64,000 nucleotides of DNA, taken from assembly GCF_001182045.1 (NCBI RefSeq), contig NZ_CVTY01000005.1, positions 310,001 through 374,000 of the forward strand, in the 5' to 3' direction. The position numbers and the translations under genes are program-made. Origin of the DNA: Dakarella massiliensis (GTDB lineage Bacteria; Pseudomonadota; Gammaproteobacteria; Burkholderiales; Burkholderiaceae_F). Every line of letters begins with the position of its first letter. Position 1 is the stretch's first letter. This document shows positions 1 to 8,062 of the stretch, piece by piece. The notes below the pieces were generated by a model. That model was given only the letters and a program-made list of their open reading frames with translations, was not told the origin of the DNA and did not search any database.

Positions 1-522
1 AAGCTGATCAACCCAGACTGTGAGGTGAAGGTCATCACCGAGGTGCTTGAGCCTGAAACCATGGATGCGCAGCTTGGAACCACAGACGCTCTGATTGATG
101 CCATCGATACGCTGAAGGCCAAGGCGGCTCTGATCGCCTGGGGGCACAAGAACGGAATTTTCACTCTGACAAGCGGCGGCGGCGCTGGGCGCTGTGATCC
201 GGGGAAAATTCATGTGGCGGACATAGCGGCTGTCAAGGCGGACCCGCTGATCGGGGCACTGCGCCGGGAACTTCGTGCGAAGTACGGCTTCCCGCAGGGC
301 AGCCCCAAGGGCAAGTCGCAGCGGTTCAATATTCCGGCCGTGTATTCGACGGAACCTGTCCGTCGGCTGTCCGCGGAGGATATCGCCCGTCTCCCGCCGG
401 GCTCCGGCATGGGAACCGTGATGACCGTAACGGCGTCGTTTGGTCTGAGACTTGCCTCTCTGGTACTGAATGAGTTTGCGGCCCGCGCGAACCATGCGTC
501 TGCAGAGACTTCGGAAGAGTAA
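1..522 (+). CDS. tcdA: tRNA threonylcarbamoyladenosine dehydratase, 3' part
   Basis: C-terminal part of the E1-like enzyme that cyclises t6A at position 37 of ANN-decoding tRNAs to ct6A. The reading frame is open to the window edge: residues before the first in-frame GTG read KLINPDCE, matching the family's 'INP.C.V' segment, so the gene starts outside the window. Visible family landmarks are the DALIDAIDTLKAKAALI helix, the GAGRCDPGKIHVADI block that follows the glycine-rich turn, and the late GSGMGTVMTVTASFGL membrane-like helix. The family is usually about 250-270 residues, so roughly a third is missing. The next gene starts 33 bases downstream on the same strand. Confidence 0.9.
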   Translation, partial: KLINPDCEVKVITEVLEPETMDAQLGTTDALIDAIDTLKAKAALIAWGHKNGIFTLTSGGGAGRCDPGKIHVADIAAVKADPLIGALRRELRAKYGFPQGSPKGKSQRFNIPAVYSTEPVRRLSAEDIARLPPGSGMGTVMTVTASFGLRLASLVLNEFAARANHASAETSEE

Positions 523-555
523 CTGCCTGACTGTGGCAGAAAAGGACGGAAGGTT

Positions 556-990
556 ATGTTCAATAAGATTCTGGTGACGACGGACGGTTCGGAACTCGCG
601 CTGAAAGGTGTTCGGGGTGCGGCTCAGCTTGCCGGACAGCTGAAAGCTGAATTGATCATCGTGACAGTAGAGGAACCCTATTCCTACTCCAACGTGACGG
701 CCTATCGTCCTGAAAGTTTTGAGCAGTACAAGGATCGGGTCAAAGCGGAAACCGAGGAACGCCTGGAAAGTGCCCGAAAGGCAGTGGCCGAAGAGGGGGG
801 CAGCGCAGAGGCGGTTTCTGTCAATGGCTCGAATCCCGCTGACGGCATCGTGCAGTTCTGCAATGATCGGAAATGCGATCTTATTGTGATCGCGAGTCAC
901 GGCAGAAGCGGTCTCTCGGCGGTGCTCCTCGGCAGTGTGGCCCGGAAGGTTCTCACGGAAGCCTCTGTCCCTGTTCTCGTCTATCGGTGA
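556..990 (+). CDS. Universal stress protein, UspA family
   Basis: A 144-residue single-domain Usp, the usual length. It begins with the family's strand and loop (ILVTTDGSELALKG) and ends with the ATP-binding signature GRSGLSAVLLGSVARKVL followed by PVLVYR; the G-2x-G-9x-G(S) pattern suggests the ATP-binding subtype. Such proteins are cytoplasmic dimers that help survival of growth arrest and stress, but the exact role of a given member cannot be read from sequence. The start has AAGGACGGAAGG just upstream. It probably has its own transcript: a hairpin follows at 1047-1064. Confidence 0.9.
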   Translation: MFNKILVTTDGSELALKGVRGAAQLAGQLKAELIIVTVEEPYSYSNVTAYRPESFEQYKDRVKAETEERLESARKAVAEEGGSAEAVSVNGSNPADGIVQFCNDRKCDLIVIASHGRSGLSAVLLGSVARKVLTEASVPVLVYR

Positions 991-1046
991 GACAGCAAAA
1001 GGGGGCGGAAACCGCCCCTGTATGTGGGATAATAAAGCCCGCTGCA

Positions 1047-1075
1047 GCCCCGGTCAGCCGGGGCGTATGTTTTAT
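1047..1075 (+). terminator. Possible weak terminator after the usp gene
   Basis: Arms GCCCCGG and CCGGGGC with a TCAG loop, followed by GTATGTTTT. The U-tract is interrupted, so the call is tentative. A second GC hairpin at about 1002-1017 has no T-run at all. Confidence 0.4.
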
Positions 1076-1107
1076 GCAATTTATTCGAATTCGATAAGGA
1101 AGCAAAG

Positions 1108-1503
1108 ATGGCAGATCTGAATGGTCTCAATACGGAAATGGATGCCGGCAATCTGTTTGAGGAAAAGATTGTCTCGGATAGAAAGATCGGCACGATCCGC
1201 GTGATGACCCCGGTGAAGGATGACGGCACCCGCGACGAATCCCGCAAAATGATTTTTGTCGGTGAAGCCCAGATCATGACCCATATGGGTGCTCTTCCGA
1301 TCAACTTCGAGATCCCCGCTGAGACGCTCGCCGAGGCTGTCAAGGGCTACGGTGCCGCCGCGAAGAAGGGGGTCGAAGACACTCTGAAGAAGCTCGAAGA
1401 CCTCCGCGAGCAGGCGGCTCACCGCATTGTCACGCCGGGTTCGGAAGGCTTCCAGGTGCCGCCCGCGCAGGGTGGCAACGGCAGCGGACTGGTCGGTCTC
1501 TGA
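1108..1503 (+). CDS. Conserved-looking small cytoplasmic protein, function unknown
   Basis: 131 residues, not recognised. There is no signal peptide or membrane segment. The N-terminal half looks like a small beta-rich domain (FEEKIVSDRKIGTIRVMTPV, then RKMIFVGEAQIMTHMGALPINFEI); the second half is helical and charged (AETLAEAVKGYGAAAKKGVEDTLKK) and the tail is Gly/Pro/Gln-rich. A good ribosome site (AAGGAAG) precedes the ATG. Only 8 bases separate it from the downstream kinase-like gene, so the two are probably co-transcribed. Codon use is like the neighbours, so this is a real gene. Confidence 0.75.
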   Translation: MADLNGLNTEMDAGNLFEEKIVSDRKIGTIRVMTPVKDDGTRDESRKMIFVGEAQIMTHMGALPINFEIPAETLAEAVKGYGAAAKKGVEDTLKKLEDLREQAAHRIVTPGSEGFQVPPAQGGNGSGLVGL

Positions 1504-1511
1504 TCGGTCTG

Positions 1512-2174
1512 ATGCCAGGATTGGCTACATCCGGACGGGTTTTTACCCGCGAGGATTTTGAGTCGGGAAGCCGAACCCTGCTGCGCGAAGGCCGCCTCGC
1601 CAATGCGCGCGTCTATCGGTTCCGCTACCGCGGTGAAGAGTGGACGGTGAAGGATTTTTCCTCCCGTCCGTGGTGGGTAAGGAAGATCCTTGCCCCCATA
1701 CTCTTCTGGCGCGAACTGCGGGCCGTGCACCGGCTTGCAGGTATTGAAGGCGTGCCGAGCCGCGGGTTCCGGCTGGATGATTCCGCGATCGCGATTCAGT
1801 TTCTGCCGGGGACTTCGCTTTCGAAGTCCCCCAAGTCGACGATGACGGTTGAGTTTCTGAAAGAAATGGAAGCGCTGATGACCCGCATCCATCAGGCCGG
1901 AATTGTGCACCTCGACGCACGGGGAACCGGCAACTGGGTTGTTCTCACAAACGGGAAGCCCGGGCTCATCGACTTTCAGGCAGGCGTCTGCACGGCAGGA
2001 CTTCCGAGCGGACTGCGGAAGATCCTTGAGGATATCGACATGAGCGGTGTCCTTAAAAAATGGAATGAGTTTCACCCCGAAGCCATGGGGCCGGAGCGTA
2101 TTGCCCGTTTTGAGCGCGGCACCAGGCTCCGTAAGCTCTGGCGGATCCGCGGTTACTTTGGAAAAAAGAAGTAA
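1512..2174 (+). CDS. WaaP/RIO-like small-molecule or LPS kinase family protein
   Basis: 220 residues with a compact protein-kinase-like fold. Visible kinase elements are a candidate phosphate-anchoring lysine in EEWTVKDFSS (about residue 47), a catalytic-loop equivalent HLDARGTGNWVV (about residues 136-147) and a DFG equivalent GLIDFQAG (about 153-160). This arrangement is that of the Kdo/WaaP lipopolysaccharide kinase and RIO-like families. The length suits a single catalytic domain with no receptor part. All key acidic residues are present, so it is probably active, but the substrate (LPS core sugar or other) cannot be told. It follows the unknown 131-residue protein by 8 bases. Confidence 0.7.
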   Translation: MPGLATSGRVFTREDFESGSRTLLREGRLANARVYRFRYRGEEWTVKDFSSRPWWVRKILAPILFWRELRAVHRLAGIEGVPSRGFRLDDSAIAIQFLPGTSLSKSPKSTMTVEFLKEMEALMTRIHQAGIVHLDARGTGNWVVLTNGKPGLIDFQAGVCTAGLPSGLRKILEDIDMSGVLKKWNEFHPEAMGPERIARFERGTRLRKLWRIRGYFGKKK

Positions 2175-2268
2175 CAGTTCCGCTTCAAAAAAGCGCCCGT
2201 TCCCGGCGATTCTGCCGGGTTTACGGTTACAATATTGTTTTTATTAGATTTATCCACAGCCACCACAC

Positions 2269-3933
2269 ATGCCTCAGTATGTCTTTTCCCTGAACAGGGT
2301 TGGTAAGATCGTTCCCCCTAAGAAGCAGATTCTTAAGGATATTTCCCTCTCATTCTTCCCGGGTGCGAAGATCGGTGTTCTTGGTCTGAACGGTGCCGGC
2401 AAGTCGACGCTGCTGAAGATCATGGCAGGCGTCGATAAGGATATTGAGGGCGAAGCCGTCCCGATGAAGGGGCTGAAGATCGGCTACCTTCCCCAGGAAC
2501 CTCAGATCAATCCTGAATTCACGGTCCGTCAGGCTGTGGAAGAAGGCATGGGTGATGTGATCAATGCCCAGAAGCGCCTTGAAGAGGTGTACGCCGAGTA
2601 CGCTGAACCGGATGCGGACTTTGATAAGCTCGCTGCCGAACAGGCTGAACTTGAGGCCATCATTTCCGCTGCCGGCACGAATGCCGAGACGCAGATGGAA
2701 ATCGCCGCTGACGCCCTGCGTCTTCCGCCCTGGGACGCCAAGATTGAAAACCTGTCCGGCGGTGAGAAGCGCCGTGTGGCACTCTGCCGCCTGCTGCTGT
2801 CGCAGCCCGAGATGCTGCTTCTCGACGAACCGACGAACCATCTGGACGCGGAAAGCGTGGAGTGGCTTGAGCAGTATCTGCACCGCTTCCCGGGCACTGT
2901 TGTGGCTGTGACGCATGATCGTTACTTCCTCGACAACGCGGCAGAATGGATTCTGGAGCTTGACCGCGGCGAAGGCATTCCGTGGAAGGGTAACTATTCC
3001 TCCTGGCTCGATCAGAAGGAAAAGCGCCTTGAAATGGAAAAGCGCCAGAACGAGGTCCGCAGCAAGGCAATCGCTCACGAACTGGAGTGGGTGAGACAGA
3101 ATCCGAAGGGCCGTCAGGCGAAGAGCAAGGCCCGTCTGGCTCACTTCGAGGAACTCTCCTCCTACGAGTATCAGGAACGGAATGAAACGAATGAAATCTT
3201 CATTCCGGTCGCTGATCGCCTGGGCAAGTCGGTGATTGAGTTTGAGCATGTGAGCAAGGGCTTCGGCGACAAGCTTCTGATCGATGATCTGTCGTTTGTT
3301 GTGCCTCAGGGCGCGATCGTCGGCGTGATCGGTCCGAACGGCGCCGGTAAGTCGACGCTCTTCCGCATGATTACCGGCAAGCAGCAGCCGGATTCCGGCA
3401 AGATCACGATCGGTTCGACCGTGAAGCTCGCGGCTGTTGATCAGATGCGCAGCTCGCTTCCGAATGACAAGACGGTGTTTGAAGCGATCAGCGATGGTCT
3501 CGACATCATTCAGGTGGGCAAGTTTGAGATGCCGGCCCGCTCGTACATCGGCCGCTTCAACTTCAAGGGTCAGGATCAGCAGAAGCGAGTCGGTGATCTG
3601 TCCGGCGGCGAGCGCGGTCGCCTTCATCTTGCGAAGACGCTGCTCGCGGGCGGCAATGTACTGCTCCTTGACGAGCCGTCGAATGACCTCGACGTTGAAA
3701 CGCTCCGCGCGCTTGAAGATGCGCTCCTTGAGTTCCCGGGGTGCGCGATGGTGACGTCTCACGACCGTTGGTTCCTTGACCGTATTGCTACTCATATCCT
3801 CGCCTTTGAAGGTGACTCCAAGGTGGTGTTCTTCCCCGGCAACTACCAGGAGTACGAAGCCGATAAGAAGAAGCGTCTCGGTGAAGCTGCCGCAGCTCCG
3901 CACCGCCTGCGTTTCAAGCCGCTGAAGCACTAA
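2269..3933 (+). CDS. ettA: Energy-dependent translational throttle protein EttA (ABC-F)
   Basis: 554 residues, the length of EttA. It is a soluble ABC-F ATPase that binds the ribosomal E site and gates entry into elongation according to the ATP/ADP ratio. Two ABC domains are complete: Walker A GLNGAGKST (about 38-46) with signature LSGGEKRR and Walker B LLLDEPTNHLD, then GPNGAGKST (about 355) with LSGGERGR and LLLDEPSNDLD. The short arm (about 95-140, rich in Glu/Ala) and the interdomain linker are present; there are no membrane segments. The C-terminus ends LRFKPLKH, typical of EttA and unlike Uup. It is followed by a strong terminator, so it is likely monocistronic. Confidence 0.96.
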   Translation: MPQYVFSLNRVGKIVPPKKQILKDISLSFFPGAKIGVLGLNGAGKSTLLKIMAGVDKDIEGEAVPMKGLKIGYLPQEPQINPEFTVRQAVEEGMGDVINAQKRLEEVYAEYAEPDADFDKLAAEQAELEAIISAAGTNAETQMEIAADALRLPPWDAKIENLSGGEKRRVALCRLLLSQPEMLLLDEPTNHLDAESVEWLEQYLHRFPGTVVAVTHDRYFLDNAAEWILELDRGEGIPWKGNYSSWLDQKEKRLEMEKRQNEVRSKAIAHELEWVRQNPKGRQAKSKARLAHFEELSSYEYQERNETNEIFIPVADRLGKSVIEFEHVSKGFGDKLLIDDLSFVVPQGAIVGVIGPNGAGKSTLFRMITGKQQPDSGKITIGSTVKLAAVDQMRSSLPNDKTVFEAISDGLDIIQVGKFEMPARSYIGRFNFKGQDQQKRVGDLSGGERGRLHLAKTLLAGGNVLLLDEPSNDLDVETLRALEDALLEFPGCAMVTSHDRWFLDRIATHILAFEGDSKVVFFPGNYQEYEADKKKRLGEAAAAPHRLRFKPLKH

Positions 3934-3955
3934 GAGAGGCATTCGGCAAAAAAAC

Positions 3956-3984
3956 AAAAGGGCTTATTTTTTAAGCCCTTTTTT
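3956..3984 (+). terminator. Intrinsic terminator of ettA
   Basis: Hairpin AAAGGGCTTA / TAAGCCCTTT followed by a run of T, 23 bases after the ettA stop codon. Confidence 0.85.
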
Positions 3985-4049
3985 CCTTATGCGAGGCAGT
4001 ATCCGATTGAAAGGACGGCTCTGCCTCCTCCGGCTTCTTCGGGAACAAC

Positions 4050-4874
4050 ATGGATTTGATTTACTACATACAGGTCATGCTGATGGGCATCGTGGAAGGC
4101 CTGACGGAATTTCTGCCTATCTCTTCCACTGGCCACCTGATTGTGGCGGCCGATGTCATGCGGTTCAGCCCTCCGGACCGAGAAACGTTTATTGTCGGCA
4201 TTCAGGCGGGCGCGATTTTTGCCGTCTGCTGGTTCTACCGCGACCGGATCTGGAAGGTTGTCATGAACTTCCTCCGTCCGGGCCGTGAGCAGAATCTGGC
4301 TGTGAATACGGTGGTTGCCTTCCTGCCAGCCGCGGTAGCCGGGGTGCTTTTCGCGCACTTCATCCAGAGCCGGCTCTTCAATGTCGTCACGGTGTCGACC
4401 ACGCTCGTGATCGGCGGTCTCATTATTCTTGCTGTCGAGCGGATGATCGCGTCAGGGAAGATTGCTCCCCGGGTGCATGAGATGGATGACATGAACTGGC
4501 GCGACGCGCTGAAGGTCGGTGTCATGCAGTGCTTCGCGATGATTCCGGGGGTCAGCCGCTCCGGTGCCACTATTATCGGCGGCATGATCTGCGGCCTGTC
4601 CCGTAAGGCGGCGACGGAATTCTCTTTCTTCCTCGCGATTCCGACCATTTTCGGCGCGACGGTCTATGACCTCTGGAAGATGCGCGACAGCGTTGGGGAT
4701 CTTAATGTCGGGGGACTGCTGCTTGGCGGCGCTGTGTCCTTCTTCTCCGCGCTGATCGTCGTGAACTGGCTCCTGCGGTTTGTGGCTCACAACAATTTCC
4801 GGGGATTCGGCTGGTATCGGATCCTTTTCGGAGCTCTGGTGATGGGGCTCTGGTATACAGGAGTGATTCTGTAA
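4050..4874 (+). CDS. uppP: Undecaprenyl-diphosphatase UppP/BacA
   Basis: Integral inner-membrane enzyme that hydrolyses undecaprenyl diphosphate to the monophosphate, recycling the lipid carrier for peptidoglycan and LPS; family members give bacitracin resistance. 274 residues, the usual size. Both diagnostic motifs are present: EGLTEFLPISSTGHLI (about 17-32) and PGVSRSGATIIGGM (about 166-179). About seven to eight hydrophobic segments can be seen. It is convergent with trmB, and the two share a strong hairpin terminator. Confidence 0.96.
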   Translation: MDLIYYIQVMLMGIVEGLTEFLPISSTGHLIVAADVMRFSPPDRETFIVGIQAGAIFAVCWFYRDRIWKVVMNFLRPGREQNLAVNTVVAFLPAAVAGVLFAHFIQSRLFNVVTVSTTLVIGGLIILAVERMIASGKIAPRVHEMDDMNWRDALKVGVMQCFAMIPGVSRSGATIIGGMICGLSRKAATEFSFFLAIPTIFGATVYDLWKMRDSVGDLNVGGLLLGGAVSFFSALIVVNWLLRFVAHNNFRGFGWYRILFGALVMGLWYTGVIL

Positions 4875-4882
4875 GACATAAA

Positions 4883-4909
4883 AAAAGCCGGCTGAAAAGC
4901 CGGCTTTTT
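4883..4909. terminator. Bidirectional terminator between uppP and trmB
   Basis: AAAGCCGGCT / AGCCGGCTTT with a GAAA loop, flanked by A-run and T-run, lying between convergent genes. Confidence 0.85.
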
Positions 4910-4923
4910 CGTGGGCAGTCGCT

Positions 4924-5643
4924 TTATCGCTTGATATAAACGAGATCCCAGATTCCGTGGCCGAGGTTTTCGCCCCGGGCCTGGAACTTGGTGCGGGGAC
5001 GCTCACAGAGCGGATTCCCCTGGATCGGACAGTAGCCCTCACCCTTCCAGTCCTGAAGCGCGGGCTCGTGGGACAGCACGTCCAGCATCTGCTCAGCATA
5101 GTTCTGCCAGTCAGTGGCACAGTGAATGTAGCCGCCCTGGCGGATTCTCGTGCAGAGCTTTCCGATGAAAGGCTGGGCGACGAGGCGGCGCTTATGATGG
5201 CGGGCCTTGCGCCAGGGATCCGGGAAGTAGATATGGACGCCGTCAAGAGATTCAGGAGGAATCATGTGTTCAATCACATCGACCGCGTCATGACGGATGA
5301 TGCGGACATTCTTCAGCTCCATTTCCTTGATGCGCTTTGACAGTGCGCCGACGCCGGCGACGAAGACTTCACAGCCGAGAAAATCAACCTCAGGGTGTGC
5401 CTGCGCGATAGCCGCCGTGGTTTCTCCCATGCCGCAGCCAATCTCGAAAACAACAGGGGCTTTGCGCCCGAAAACCTCTTCAAAATTGAGCGGGGCTTCA
5501 GCGTAAGGCACTTCGTAAAGCGGGAAGACTTCTTCAAAAGCCTTCTCCTGGGCGTGACTGATATGGCCGCGGCGCATGGAGAAGCTCCGGATATGCCTCG
5601 ACTTCAGTTCTTCGAGCTGTTCGGGGGAAAGTTCATTCGGCAT
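4924..5643 (-). CDS. trmB: tRNA (guanine-N7-)-methyltransferase
   Basis: SAM-dependent enzyme forming m7G46 in tRNA variable loops. The SAM-binding motif EIGCGMGETT and the family hallmark FPDPWRKARHHKRRLV are present, as is the C-terminal TKFQARGENLGHGIWDL block. I place the start at ATG 5643 (MPNELSPEQ): the frame stays open to a GTG at 5679, but those 12 codons lie inside the terminator hairpin of the upstream tRNA gene, so the longer form is unlikely. An AGGAA lies about 13 bases upstream. It follows tRNA-Gly on the same strand. Confidence 0.95.
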   Translation of the reverse strand: MPNELSPEQLEELKSRHIRSFSMRRGHISHAQEKAFEEVFPLYEVPYAEAPLNFEEVFGRKAPVVFEIGCGMGETTAAIAQAHPEVDFLGCEVFVAGVGALSKRIKEMELKNVRIIRHDAVDVIEHMIPPESLDGVHIYFPDPWRKARHHKRRLVAQPFIGKLCTRIRQGGYIHCATDWQNYAEQMLDVLSHEPALQDWKGEGYCPIQGNPLCERPRTKFQARGENLGHGIWDLVYIKR

Positions 5644-5664
5644 TTGAAACGGAAAATTCCTATG

Positions 5665-5697
5665 AAAAAACCGACACACTCTAAGGTATGTCGGTTT
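5665..5697 (-). terminator. Terminator downstream of tRNA-Gly
   Basis: Minus-strand hairpin with arms AAACCGACA and TGTCGGTTT followed by six T. It sits 7 bases past the tRNA-Gly 3' end and just before the trmB start. Confidence 0.75.
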
Positions 5698-5703
5698 CTA
5701 ATC

Positions 5704-5777
5704 TGGAGCGGGCGAAGGGAATCGAACCCTCGTCAGTAGCTTGGGAAGCTACAGCTCTGCCATTGAGCTACGCCCGC
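5704..5777 (-). tRNA. tRNA-Gly (anticodon CCC)
   Basis: Complete 74-base cloverleaf with encoded CCA. The acceptor GCGGGCG pairs fully with CGCCCGC, the T-arm has GGTTCGATTCC, and the anticodon loop TTCCCAA gives CCC, which decodes GGG. Closely resembles the enterobacterial glyU type. Confidence 0.96.
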
Positions 5778-5789
5778 ATAGGCATTGAA

Positions 5790-5838
5790 TAATAACAGGG
5801 ATCGGAGAAAATTGCCAATCTCCGATCTCCGTTGTTAT
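5790..5838 (-). terminator. Probable terminator after metI
   Basis: Nine-base perfect arms GATCGGAGA / TCTCCGATC with a 10-base loop, extended by an outer ATAACA / TGTTAT pairing. On the minus strand it is followed by CCTGTTATTATT. It begins at the metI stop codon and separates metI from tRNA-Gly. Confidence 0.6.
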
Positions 5839-6497
5839 CAGCGGTGAGAGACCTTGCGGACAGTCCAGTCACCGAGAGACTGCATGGCCTGGACGAACAC
5901 GATCAGAATCACCACGACCGAGTACATGATTTCAGGCATGAAGCGCTGGTAGCCATAGCGGATGGCAAGGTCGCCGAGACCGCCGCCGCCGATCGCGCCG
6001 GCCATGGCCGAGGCACCGACGAGGGACACAAGGGCAATCGTGATACCGGCAATAATGCCAGGCAGAGCTTCAGGGAGCAGGACCTTACGGATGATCTGCA
6101 TGCTGGTGGCACCCATCGAGAGGGCGGCTTCAATCAGTCCCTTGTCCACTTCACGCAGGCTCGATTCCACAAGACGAGAGATCATCGGTGCGGCTGCGAT
6201 CGTAAGCGGCACGAGAGCGGCGGAGGTGCCGATCGATGTGCCGACGATCAGCCGCGTGAGCGGCTGAATGGCGACAAGCAGGATGATGAACGGGGTCGAA
6301 CGGACCGCGTTGACCAGCACGCCGATCGTGCGGTTAAAGACCTTCGTCGGCAGAATGCCCTGCGGGGAAGTGACATGCAGAAGGATGCCAAGCGGAATGC
6401 CGATCGCCCCGCCGATGACTCCAGCGATACCCACCATGATGAGGGTCTCGATGAAGGAGTCCAGCATCATATCAATCATTTCAGGCGTTAACAGCAT
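5838..6497 (-). CDS. metI: D/L-methionine ABC transporter permease MetI
   Basis: Inner-membrane permease of the MetNI methionine importer. About five transmembrane segments are visible, plus the EAA-type coupling loop EAALSMGATSMQIIRKVLLPEALPGI (near residues 125-150) that docks onto the ATPase. The start is ATG 6497 (MLLTPEMI), preceded by GAGGAG at a 7-base spacing and lying inside the end of metN, so the two are translationally coupled. Length 219 residues fits the family (about 217). No metQ gene for the substrate-binding lipoprotein follows; a terminator and tRNA-Gly come next. Confidence 0.95.
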   Translation of the reverse strand: MLLTPEMIDMMLDSFIETLIMVGIAGVIGGAIGIPLGILLHVTSPQGILPTKVFNRTIGVLVNAVRSTPFIILLVAIQPLTRLIVGTSIGTSAALVPLTIAAAPMISRLVESSLREVDKGLIEAALSMGATSMQIIRKVLLPEALPGIIAGITIALVSLVGASAMAGAIGGGGLGDLAIRYGYQRFMPEIMYSVVVILIVFVQAMQSLGDWTVRKVSHR

Positions 6498-7536
6498 CGT
6501 TAAGCTCCTCAATCTGAATGTTGTTGGAAATCAGATATTCGCGGACCCGGTTGTAAGCTTCCTGAGAGCAGGAACACACGACGGTGAGGCTGCTGAAAGT
6601 GCTTTCCTGGATTTCGGAAATCTGGCCGGCCAGAATGTTGAAGTTCACACCGTAGCGGGTCGCGCAGGTGGCGATCACAGGTTCAGTCGCCTCTTCGCCG
6701 ACGAAGGTGATGCGCAGCGCCTTATTGCAGTCATTCGGGTGGGCTTTGAAAATGTCGCGGATATGCTGCACGACCTGAGCCGGAAGCTCGGTGCACAGGA
6801 TGCCGCTCAGCATGCTGCGAGTTGTCGGGTGACGGGGATTGCGGAAGACATCGAGCACGCTGCCTTCTTCAATTACTTCGCCGTGATCCATAACAACGAT
6901 GCGCTCGCAGATCTGCTTCACCACTTCCATCTGGTGGGTGATCATCACGATCGTGACGCCAAGTTCCTTATTGATCTTGCGCAGCAGGGCGAGGGTGGAC
7001 GTCGTGGTCTCCGGGTCGAGAGCTGAGGTGGCTTCGTCAGAGAGCAGGACGGTCGGGTCGTTGGCAAGAGCGCGGGCAATACCGACACGCTGCTTCTGAC
7101 CGCCGGAAAGCTGCGAAGGGTACTTCTTCGCGTGTTCCGTAAGGCCGACGAGCTCAAGCAGCGGTGTGACCTTTTCCTTGATCTTGTCGCGGCTGACACC
7201 GGCAAGCTCGAGCGGCAGGGCCACGTTGTCGTAGACCGTGCGGGAGGAGAGCAGGTTAAAGTGCTGGAAGATCATGCCGATCTTGTGACGGACGCGGCGA
7301 AGCTCAGAAGCGCTCAGCTTCGTGAGATCCTGACCATCCACAATGACATTTCCCTTGGTGGGCCGGTTGAGGAGGTTGATACAGCGAACTAGCGTGGATT
7401 TGCCCGCGCCGCTTCGTCCGAGGACGCCGAAAATTTCTCCGTCATTGATCGTGATGGAGACATCTTTGACGGCATCGAGTGTCGTCTTTCCGTCCGGGGA
7501 CTTATAGGTCTGCCAGATATGTTTAAGTTCAATCAT
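6481..7536 (-). CDS. metN: Methionine ABC transporter ATP-binding protein MetN
   Basis: ATPase of the MetNI importer. Walker A GRSGAGKST, Q-loop GMIFQHFNLLSSRTV, signature LSGGQKQR, Walker B and switch (LLSDEATSALDPETT, then MITHQ) are intact. The region after about residue 240 is the C-terminal NIL/ACT-like domain through which methionine inhibits transport. The start is set at ATG 7536 (MIELKHIW), matching the family N-terminus; an upstream in-frame TTG would add 13 residues. Overlaps metI by 17 bases. No methionine riboswitch was seen upstream. Confidence 0.95.
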   Translation of the reverse strand: MIELKHIWQTYKSPDGKTTLDAVKDVSITINDGEIFGVLGRSGAGKSTLVRCINLLNRPTKGNVIVDGQDLTKLSASELRRVRHKIGMIFQHFNLLSSRTVYDNVALPLELAGVSRDKIKEKVTPLLELVGLTEHAKKYPSQLSGGQKQRVGIARALANDPTVLLSDEATSALDPETTTSTLALLRKINKELGVTIVMITHQMEVVKQICERIVVMDHGEVIEEGSVLDVFRNPRHPTTRSMLSGILCTELPAQVVQHIRDIFKAHPNDCNKALRITFVGEEATEPVIATCATRYGVNFNILAGQISEIQESTFSSLTVVCSCSQEAYNRVREYLISNNIQIEELNDAVNA

Positions 7537-7702
7537 TTCCCAAATCTCAGCATTGACAGTTCGAAAGCCTGCCAAAGAAGTTGACTTTCATGCAGTGTAT
7601 CGGTGAAACGCCGAAAATTGCGGAAAGTTCGGATTTAATGCGTGATCTTATGCCGTATTACCAAGGCCGGGCCGAAGAAGCGGAACAGGGTCCGGCGGCT
7701 AA

Positions 7703-7737
7703 GAAAAAAGGGCAGAACTGTTATGTTCTGCCCTTCT
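7703..7737 (-). terminator. Terminator of the tRNA-Lys cluster
   Basis: Minus-strand hairpin AAGGGCAGAAC / GTTCTGCCCTT followed by TTTTCTT, five bases after the last tRNA-Lys gene. Confidence 0.85.
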
Positions 7738-7741
7738 GAAT

Positions 7742-7817
7742 TGGTGGGTGCGCAGGGGGTCGAACCCTGGACCGACGGATTAAGAGTCCGCTGCTCTACC
7801 AACTGAGCTACGCGCCC
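7742..7817 (-). tRNA. tRNA-Lys (anticodon CTT), copy 3
   Basis: 76 bases with encoded CCA. The anticodon loop CTCTTAA gives CTT. The T-arm is CAGGG-TTCGACC-CCCTG. The acceptor pairs GGGCGCG with CGCACCC, leaving a C4-A69 mismatch that is also present in the two other copies. Confidence 0.95.
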
Positions 7818-7852
7818 AAGCAAAGCCCGAAGGCTCTGTCGAACTAATTGTA

Positions 7853-7928
7853 TGGTGGGTGCGCAGGGGGTCGAACCCTGGACCGACGGATTAAGAGTCC
7901 GCTGCTCTACCAACTGAGCTACGCGCCC
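7853..7928 (-). tRNA. tRNA-Lys (anticodon CTT), copy 2
   Basis: Same tRNA sequence as the gene at 7742-7817, separated from it by a 35-base spacer. Same C4-A69 acceptor mismatch. Confidence 0.95.
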
Positions 7929-7964
7929 ATACTTGCAAAGCTTTCGCTTTGGTAAAACGAATTT

Positions 7965-8040
7965 TGGTGGGTGCGCAGGGGGTCGAACCCTGGACCGACG
8001 GATTAAGAGTCCGCTGCTCTACCAACTGAGCTACGCGCCC
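7965..8040 (-). tRNA. tRNA-Lys (anticodon CTT), copy 1
   Basis: Third identical tRNA-Lys(CTT), 36 bases upstream (in transcription direction) of copy 2. CCA is encoded. Confidence 0.95.
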
Positions 8041-8062
8041 GAAATTCTTTAGTTAACTGTAA

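Noticed and set aside
1002..1018. GC hairpin GGGGCGG/CCGCCCC after the universal stress gene
   Set aside because: No T-run follows; it is not a convincing terminator.
5644..5679. Longer trmB start at GTG 5679
   Set aside because: These codons lie inside the tRNA-Gly terminator hairpin and do not resemble the TrmB N-terminus.
7537..7594. Short frame just upstream of metN beginning MKVNFFGR and ending in two Cys codons
   Set aside because: Contains no methionine codons beyond the start, no terminator hairpin follows before metN, and there is no clear ribosome site, so it is not an attenuation leader.
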